A stretch of DNA of 64,000 nt, taken from Bostrychus sinensis. Taxonomy: Eukaryota; Chordata; Actinopteri; Gobiiformes; Eleotridae. A program made the translations under genes and the position numbers. Where the stretch lies: contig CM036246.1 in NCBI GenBank assembly GCA_020698575.1, positions 2,199,001 through 2,263,000 of the forward strand, read 5' to 3'. Positions 56,721 through 64,000 of this stretch are shown here, one piece after another (the stretch's first letter is position 1; every line of letters starts with the position of its first letter). The notes beneath the pieces are model-generated. The model did not search any database. It was not told where the DNA came from and was given only the letters and a program-made list of their open reading frames with translations.

Positions 56721-57725
56721 TAATAGAGCCCTTAAAATCCATACATCATGATTCAAGTTTCCTAATGTTTCGATTATTTCCTGTGGTTTGCTCATATAAA
56801 AGAGTCAGGGTTCTGTAGCTGCTGACTGGTGAGAGGGGCTGTGCTTTATGAGCGATGTCAACACCTGATAATACGATGTTCACCAATCCCTTCATGGACA
56901 GCAGTTGTTTTAGCTTTTGCATGAATCCTTGATGTTTGAAGATAACTAGGCGTTCTCTTTTGACTTTGACACAGTGACCTTATTTTGTTGGGACGGCTAA
57001 ATAAACACCACAGGTATACAGTAAATGCACCGAGAAAAAGTGGGCCATCTTTTCACATCCCAAGTGTCAGTGTGATAAATAACTTTATCTACTCTCTGTA
57101 ACAAAGCCCTTATTGTTCTATTAAAGGACTGTCTCATTCTTCTCTTAGAGTCAGCAGAAGTCGACCAAACTTAAATCATTTCCCCTCTGGGCTGCTCATT
57201 AAAAACTCACTTTAGTGTGCACTTAAGCATTTTAACTCTCACATTATGGCCTTAATGATTCACTGTATGTCCAAATACTTATCTTACCAGTCATATAACA
57301 TAGTATTGGACACATGTAACACTCTTTTACTTGGCTTTGTACCTTTTTTAATGAACTTTTCTTACCTTTTTCATTTTTCTGTCTGGTTGATAATACTCCT
57401 CCAAAGATCCTTCTAAATCCCAGTGCAGGACCTGACTGTCTGGTCTTCTTGTCTCAGACTTCTCTCTTCATGTTTACTCTGACTGTGGACCTCTGAGCCT
57501 CTCCTCAGGCCACACTCCAGAGGGATCATGGCTCTGTCTCTGTTCTAGACTTTCTGTTCTGATTCCCTCCTGAGTCATGTTTAACTCGATGGTGCTGGTG
57601 TTTTTTCTGTCTCTAGGAATACTTTTTGTACTTTGTTTTAACAACTGTGTAAAAATGTATCTCTGAAACTGTCTCCTGTCAGTTTTCTTTTCTGTTCTGT
57701 CTTATAAAAGAGACAAAAATACTAG

Positions 57726-57764
57726 TATAGTGTAAGTGTAGTGTAGTGTAGTGTAGTGTAGTAT
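57726..57764. repeat. (GTGTA)n microsatellite
   Basis: About six to seven copies of gtgta. Confidence 0.85.
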
Positions 57765-57959
57765 ATTTTACTGTAAAAACATTCCAACTTGACATTGATC
57801 AAGGCACAATTAATAAATATCTCTATCTGCATTAAAACTAAAATTTTAGTATCAAAAGTTGATTGATAAATGTGTAAAGTAAATTTATAAATGTATAAAA
57901 GTTAGATCATTATCTTTTAAACTTCTCAGTCCTTGTTTAGTGTTCCCAGTGTTCTTGTG

Positions 57960-58206
57960 AATGAGGTAGTGAGTTATCCAATCAGAGCGCTCCTTCAGGC
58001 AGCAGCAGGAGGAGACTCTGGGTTAAACTCAGGCTTAGAGGAAGCAAACGTGCTTCAGACCAGGTTAGGTTCACAGAGTGAGTTACTATGATAACTGACT
58101 CTGAGTTTAGCTGAACTCTCTCTGTGAAACAGAAAACTCTGAATTTCCCTCTTTTCAGGGTTAACAAACTCTGAGTTTAGACTAAACCTGCTTCTTGAAA
58201 CAGGAC
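57960..58206. mobile_element. Harbinger-like MITE fragment
   Basis: The right end 'aaacctgcttcttgaaacagg' and the internal 'aactctgagtttag' repeats resemble teleost PIF/Harbinger miniature elements that start with a 'cctgtttca' motif. The left end could not be found. 58207-58671 has no recognised feature. Confidence 0.45.
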
Positions 58207-58671
58207 CAAAAAGTTTATTTTACATTGGTATTTTGGAAGCCTGGATGCTTCTCTAGATGCTGGAAAGAACAAAAAATGTGTGGATTGTCACAATGGCTCA
58301 AGGGACTGACATCTGCTTTGTCTTTGGAGAAAATAACCTGCATTTCAAGGAACAAACTTGGTCGATTTTTATTTTTAAATTTTTTTTTACAATTCTCTTG
58401 AGAACCATAGCCTACATGACGATGTAACTCTGTACCACACCAAACAGTTCTAACAACGTATTTATTTGTTTTTTATAAAATAACATGGAAATGCAAATGT
58501 GGTTTTGTAGTTATCGTGGAGTTCCACATGTGTTTCCTGAGCTGAACTGACGTTTTTTGTAAGTCGGCTTTTTTAAGTTGGGACTTCCAATATTCCGATG
58601 TATTTTGAACGTAACATTAGTATCTCCTTGTCTTGCCCTCCTGTTTTACCCGCCTTTTTGATTGCCTGCCC

Positions 58672-59730
58672 CATACACATTATATATGTAGATGTCTCGT
58701 AGGCTGCTGAGGCTAACGTATGGATGTATTATTAGACCTGGATCGGGCACCGCCCCCTCTGCCTTGATGCCAAATTTCCTAGCGGCCGCTCCGTGGAACT
58801 GCAGCGCGGCCCAGAAAAGATTTTTCCCATAGAGCACAATGTAAAAAGAAACGCCTGGTGCTCGGTTGACAGGGACACCTACAGCTTTCAAAATGGTCGG
58901 ATTCTGTAGTGATTATTATCTATTTTCACACCATTTTTCCCTCTTTGAAAAGTTTAATTTGGCTAAAAATTAACTTTTTATGGTTTGTGACGTCACCGCT
59001 CTAAGTCCGCCATCGCGCCCATTGGTCAGAGCCGATCATGTGGTACGCGGAGCTACACCGCGCTTGCTCCAGGGCCACAGTTCACCTGCTCTATGGGCCG
59101 CACAACCTGGAAGTAATGCGGAAGTTAAAAAAAAATTTGGCATCCCGCGCCAATGAGCACGGTCATTGAAAACAACTGTCGTGATGTCATTCATTATCCA
59201 GTTCTATAATACATCTATGGGCTAACATCATATCGCAGCCTGTAGACTGTATTTCTTCCTGTAGCTTGTAGCATTAGCCATCAAATATAGCAAATTATAA
59301 ATAACCAAGACTGTTTTGGCAGCTGTCACCACTCGATCACATGTGTGTAATGTCAGAGCCTGGTTAGAAATCATTACTGAGTGTATGCTTTTTAAGTCTT
59401 ATCTAAAATAGAAAATAGCATATATATTAGCGTGTAAGCTAACGGCTAAATGGTTGTCTGTTCTGCTGGACAGGAGTTACAGAAATGTGGCAGACCACAA
59501 CAGTTATAGACCACAGTTTAGGCTGAGGTTTAATCAATCAATAAATCACCACAAATCCTACCTCCTACAAACACTGTTGTCATGGAAACCACAGGCACAG
59601 TCTCATCATTAACTTGCATTGGTTTACAGCATCAGAGCCATATTGGCACGGGCGGCCGTCGGCAGTGAATTTGCTGAATCAGTAATAGACCAAAGCGACC
59701 AATGAGGTGTCTATATATATAATGTCTATG
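58672..59730. mobile_element. CpG-rich DNA element with inverted ends
   Basis: The left end CATACACATTATATATGTAG is matched by the complement of the right end, CATAGACATTATATATATAG, with 'gacacctc'/'gatgtctc' following. Most of the 1.06-kb interior is much richer in GC and CpG (for example 58740-58830 and 58985-59160) than the rest of the intron. No open frame of note. Superfamily unknown. 59731-60675 shows only T-rich sequence without features. Confidence 0.55.
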
Positions 59731-60675
59731 GCATGCCCCGCCCTGGTTTGTTTCACCTGTGCCTTGTGTCCCAGTTGTTTGTTGGGTCAAGTCATGTCTG
59801 AAGTTTCCTGAGTCCCCAGTGTCATGTTTATTGTAAGTTTGATTTTGTATTTTGCTCTGGCTTTTTATTTAGAATTTCTTACATTTAGTTATTTTTGTGA
59901 TTCCTCTTTTTTTTTTACTCTTCCTATTTTTGGACTTGTAACTTTGTTTTTCTCTGTAGGTTTTTCATCCATTATTTTATTTATGATGCACCACTACAGT
60001 CTTGCTTTTTTGAGTCCTTTTTCCTCTGTGTGTTGAACTCCCTGACACTCCCTCCCCCCACATATGTAGAATTCATTTGTTTATTTGTATTTGTTTTACT
60101 TGTGTCCTAATTTATTATTGTTTAATCTCTTATTTGGCTATTTATTGTTGTTCTATATTTGTAAAATAATACAAATATGATAGTGCTATATGTTTTTTGG
60201 GACTGTATTTATTTATGTCATCCAGATGTTCATGTTTTTTTTTTTTTTTTTTTCAGAATTACGTAAATGGGGGCATTTTTCTCAAACTTGTAAATTTAAA
60301 AAAAATCCAGATGAGGTGGTTCCATATGTATCTTGTAATTGCCTAAATGTGGCAGATCTTCTCTCAATATACAAATCTACAATTACACTCTGCTTCCAAG
60401 CTGAAAAAGCAGCAAGCCCAGTTATTTTCACAGATTAGGGTGTCTAAATAAAGATCTGGAGGTTTAATGAGATGCTTTATCTGTTTCCAAATGTTTGAAG
60501 TATTTCTAATAACAACTATTGCTAATGTTTTCTCCTAATAAGAGCCGCTTAGGAAGTTTTGACACGTTTTCTTTCTATACATAGCCTATAGCTACATACA
60601 ATTTAGTTACAAAATAGTGGGAATGTCCTCAGCCATCCAAGTCATTAGATAGTGAAATATGGACATAGTTATTTA

Positions 60676-61396
60676 ATGCCTGGTTAACACGGCAAGATCT
60701 TAAAATTGTCAGAAGATTTTCAAAACCTGAGAGACCCCACACATGGCAATAAAAAATCAAAGCTATGACAGGTTTGGTCCTACAGTGTGTGGTGTGCAGC
60801 CACACGGCAAAGACAACACACCACACAGGAACAGATTTCACTCACGAAAATTCCCAGGTCAGACATGAAATCTTGCAAAACCTCAGGAAATTAAACGTGA
60901 CTTCGGCGTACACAAACATGACGTACACAAACATGACGTACACAAAACATGGCAATTGCTATAGTTTGTGGACTATTTCTAACAGAAAAAACAATACAAA
61001 AAGAAAAGGCATTGGTTAAAGGAGTGGAGACAGCACGAACATGCGCCATGACAGTTGTTTTGATTTTGGATTCCCCTCCGTGCTTCCGTCAACTCGCTTT
61101 CTGATTGGCTACACATCACATTCAACAGGGTGCGTGCTTGTTTGTCCTCGGGACACCCCACACACGCTGTGATATCGGGCCAAGACAATCCAACATGTTG
61201 AATATCCCCGATTTGAGATTGGAGTGGTCCCAACGTCCTTCTGAGCAGACCAGAGCACTCTTAACACACACACAGCAGGAATATCTGATAAGATTATCTT
61301 TAGTGCCATTATGACAATTGGGGCGAGCTAAAGATTGTCAGAAGGGAAGAATCAGATCAAAAGTCAGCATAATTATCATGCTGTCTGAACCAGGCT
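60676..61396. mobile_element. Candidate Harbinger-like MITE (TTA duplication)
   Basis: The left end is ATGCCTGGTTAACACGGCA and the complement of the right end is AGCCTGGTTCAGACAGCA. TTA occurs at 60673-60675 and 61397-61399. Inside is a short tandem block of about 16 bp (acgtacacaaacatg, three copies, about 60908-60952). Confidence 0.6.
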
Positions 61397-61434
61397 TTAG
61401 CAATAATACTGCTATTTTGCCTGCAATATTCCGT

Positions 61435-63430
61435 TTCAATACAATTCAGTTTTATTTGTACAGCACAGTATCACAACAAAAGTTGCCTCAAAGGGCTTCA
61501 CAACAGTTGATCAAACATAAACACACAATCAGACTTAACACACAATCAACACAAACAATAACTACACTAAACAGACCCAGGACACTCCTGTCCTTAGACC
61601 CTCCTTCTCGGTAAGGAAAAACTCCCAAAAAAAAACAGCTGTGGGAAAATAGAAGAAACCTTATGAAGCCCAACTGAAGGAGAGATCCTCTCCCAGGACG
61701 GACAGGCAATGTGTCTAGGACTGTTAGTTCATCAGCTCATCTATAGGATCATAGATCAGCTCTGTAAGGATTCATCCAGGGAGTGGGGTGAGGGAGGTTG
61801 AAGAAGTCCAGAAGATGCAGCAGGTGGGCCTCATCCAGACAGGTGAGTGGGGTGAGGTAGATCCGGGAAATCCATAGAAGTAAGGTTGAGGGCCCACAGG
61901 TCGGGACAGGAGCACAGATGGGGTCAGCTAAGATCCAGTCGTCACTGGGACATCTGCCAGCAGCCAGGCATCTGAAACAGTCCCCACTCCCCCAGAGGGG
62001 AGCGGGAGAGAGGGACAACTTGTGAATAGCAAAGAATTGATTGGAGATATAGAATATTAGATAATATTAATGACAGTGACAGAAGAGGAGCAGCAGATGA
62101 AACCAGAGGACAGAGGCTCAGTGCACCATACTCCCCCAGCTTCTAGCTCCTAGAGCAGCCTATCTTCAGCTGTGGGGTTAACCCTGTTCCTAGCTGGCCT
62201 GACCATAAGCTTTCTTGAAGAGGAACGTTTTAAGCCTAACCTTAAATGTAGAGACTGTGTCTGCCTCTCTAACATGAGCTGGAAGCTGATTCCATAAAAC
62301 AGGAGCTTGGTAACTAAAGGCTCTACCTCCAACTGTACTTTTAGAAACCCTGGGAACCACTAATAGCCCTGCATTTTGTGAGCGCAGTACTCTGCTTGGT
62401 TGGTATGGCTCTATAACATCATTAATGTAGGATGGGACCGTACCATTTACAGCCTTGTAAGACCAGTCCATTGTCTGAACTTAATAACAAGTCATTTGTG
62501 ACTCTGACTAATGCAGTTTCTGTGCTATGGTGGGGTCTTAACCCTGACTGAAAATCTTCAAATAATCTATTGTCCTGTAGGTGGTGACATAACTGTTTAA
62601 CTACAACTCTTTCTAGGATTTTTGAAATAAAAGGGAGATTTGATATTGGTCTATAGTTGGCTAAAATGTCAGGATCTAGACTGGGTTTTTTTCAGAAGCG
62701 GTTTAATAACTGCATATTTAAAAGACTGTGGTACATAACCTGTTTCTAGGGAGGTGTTTATTATGTTCAGTATAGATTCATTAATTAGGGGAAGAGTTTC
62801 TTTAAAAAGTTTGGTAGGAATTGGGTCTAAAAGACAAGTTGAGGTTTTGGAGGACATAATGACTGATGTTATCTCAGTTTGATCTACAGCAGTGAAGCAG
62901 TCTAACGTTACAGATGGTTTTATAGTGACCTCCATTTTTACAGCTTTAACTTGCTCTGAGCTGATTGTAGGGAGAATTTTATTTAATTTGTTTCTAATAC
63001 TTGTGATTTTGTTGTTAAAAAATGTAAGAAAGTTTTGACAGCTGAGAGTAACAGGGATACAGGGTTCTACTGAGCTGTGACTGGTGGTCAGCCTGGCTAC
63101 AGTGCTGAACACAAACCTAGGGTTGTTCTTGTTTTCTTCTATTAAAGTTGAATAGTATCTGGTTTTGGCCTCACGCAGAGATTTTTTATTTATTTTATTT
63201 ATTTATTATTATTTTTTATTTTTTTATTTTTATAATTTAAAAGACTATATTTCCAGGCATTCAGAGACTGCTCTGAGCTGGAGTGACACCATAGCCTTTC
63301 TAATTTACGGGTTGCTTGTTTAAGGGAATGTGTTTCAGCATTAAACCATGGTGCTTCTTGATTCGGCCTAACAACCTTTTGTTTTAATGGACGCAGTAAG
63401 AGTCTGAGCTTGTGTCTGAAAAGTTGGAGC
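61435..63430 (-). mobile_element. Decayed L2-type LINE
   Basis: Transcribed right to left. The 3' end (61435-61460) has 'acaaataaaactgaattg' followed by a short repeat tail. The 3' untranslated part up to about 62150 contains the blocks also seen at 42232 and 52250. The coding relics (62190-63430) are described separately. The 5' half (endonuclease domain) is absent or unrecognisable. 63180-63240 is an AT-rich low-complexity insert within the coding region. Confidence 0.85.
62190..63430 (-). pseudogene. L2-type reverse transcriptase, broken
   Basis: Reading from 63430 down: a linker with APWF-like and LERLW motifs; then FFNNKITSIRNKL, and CLLDPIPTKLFKE followed by FKYAVIKPLLKK, typical of the start of L2 reverse transcriptases. 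A run of seven T at 62686-62692 (A on the coding strand) has one base too many compared with the expected frame and shifts it. Beyond the shift, another frame continues with NYRPISNLPFISKILE and FQSGLRP. Near 62470 the sequence jumps straight to the C-terminal part (YKAVNGTVPSYI, then LRSQNAGLLVVPRVSKST and LWNQLP). The central catalytic region with the YADD-type motif is therefore deleted, together with a frame change. It cannot encode an active enzyme. Confidence 0.88.
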
Positions 63431-63976
63431 CATGACTCAGATGTTTACAAGTTCAGTTCTGTGGCTTGTCCTTGAAGGGAGATATGGCAGTGCACAGGGA
63501 GAGATAAGAAGACCCAGCTGTCCTCCCGAACCGAGGGAGGAGATATAGGTAGAAGGTGAAGGGGGTAAACAATTTTTAATCCATTTAAGCTGATCATCGG
63601 TTAATTTTGTCCGGATCATAATCAATCAATCAGTTCTGGACCTCAGCGTCACTGGCGTACGTCCGGTTGATAGAGTGACTTTGCTTCATGGTCAGTCCAG
63701 TAACAGTTCACCAGTCTGACCCCCGATGGTGTCCAGTCTCCTCCACAGTCTGGGCTGAGATGTCACGGTACAGTCCTCAGTCTGTGCCACTCTCTGATGC
63801 AATACTTTCAGTCGGTCACCGAAGCACCCTTTAATTTCCACGGACAGCGGCTGGGTGAATTTGCTGGCAGCTGTCTTACAAATCTTCCAATAGGTCAGGG
63901 CAGGCCCAGGGCCAAAATAGGAACCCCGCTATGTTGGATAGCTGTATTTTCAACATTTTTTCTCTCTCTTTTACAG
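63431..63976. other. nos1ap: End of nos1ap intron
   Basis: No repeat boundary recognised. It ends in a pyrimidine-rich tract (ttttttctctctcttttacag), the acceptor for the next nos1ap exon. Confidence 0.5.
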
Positions 63977-64000
63977 AATATTCTACGTGTCCCATGATTC
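63977..64000 (+). CDS. nos1ap: nos1ap (CAPON) next coding exon, 5' part only
   Basis: The first base after the acceptor completes the Arg codon left open by the exon at 7371-7429. The following codons read IFYVSHD plus two bases. The combined DPIY-R-IFYVSHD is the NOS1AP PTB-domain sequence as I know it from mammals, which continues with SQDLKIFSYIARD beyond the window edge. Twenty-four bases alone would not identify a gene. The support comes from the acceptor, the matching phase and the continuity with the upstream exon. Confidence 0.88.

Larger units (their letters stand above)
7430..63976 (+). other. nos1ap: nos1ap intron, about 56.5 kb
   Basis: The intron starts with gtaaga at 7430 and ends with a pyrimidine tract and ttacag at 63976. 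The phase of the preceding exon (two bases of an Arg codon) is completed by the first base after the acceptor. All transposons, SINEs, LINEs and tandem repeats described below lie inside it. The largest unit is a complete hAT transposon in antisense orientation. Long introns in the 5' half of NOS1AP are known in mammals. No internal alternative exon was recognised, but I could not test this by alignment. Confidence 0.85.

Noticed and set aside
62669..63112. Functional small protein (147 codons)
   Set aside because: It is the N-terminal part of a broken L2 reverse transcriptase, ended by a frameshift.
1..64000. A bacterial-type defence system, operon or prophage
   Set aside because: Spliced exons, SINEs, LINEs and hAT elements show vertebrate nuclear DNA. 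There are no multi-gene coding blocks.

Overview
The window is vertebrate nuclear DNA, almost certainly from a ray-finned (teleost) fish. It is AT-rich and gene-poor, and packed with interspersed repeats typical of teleosts: tRNA-derived SINEs, L2- and Rex1-like LINEs, many hAT miniature elements and Tc1 relics. There is no prokaryotic gene organisation, and nearly every short open reading frame is chance.

Host gene: two short coding exons on the + strand fit consecutive parts of the PTB domain of NOS1AP (CAPON, the adaptor of neuronal nitric oxide synthase). One is a complete 59-bp exon at 7371-7429. The other is the first 24 bp of the next exon at 63977-64000, cut by the window edge. Their reading phases join exactly (KKEWTWDESKMMVMQDPIY-R-IFYVSHD). 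Everything from 7430 to 63976 is therefore one intron of about 56.5 kb, and 1-7370 is the end of the preceding intron.

The most notable element lies inside this intron, antisense to the host gene. It is a 4,963-bp hAT DNA transposon (45515-50477) with perfect 15-bp terminal inverted repeats, a perfect 8-bp target-site duplication and an uninterrupted transposase gene. The transposase appears to be spliced: a short basic first exon, a 155-bp intron and a long second exon, about 875 residues in all. An internally deleted derivative of the same family, without the transposase, sits at about 712-1677 in the opposite orientation.

Other layout. 3.4-17 kb: SINEs, two TTAA- or palindrome-type miniature elements, and a hAT MITE (15666-16224) nested in an older repeat. 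18.27-21.07 kb: a 2.8-kb polypyrimidine/polypurine minisatellite that gives long but spurious open frames on both strands. 24-27 kb: two MITEs, one with a 66-bp near-perfect palindrome, and a SINE. 28 kb: a degenerate 12-mer array related to several dispersed short arrays. 30-36 kb: Tc1 and LINE relics, with a SINE nested in a Rex1-like LINE. 38-45 kb: a cluster of hAT MITEs, several nested and with legible 8-bp duplications. 52-62 kb: L2 3' ends, a short repeat family, a CpG-rich element and a Harbinger-like element. 61.4-63.4 kb: a decayed L2-type LINE with a frameshift and loss of the reverse-transcriptase core.

Apart from nos1ap and the hAT transposase I see no convincing protein gene. 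No functional tRNA, rRNA or CRISPR array is supported.
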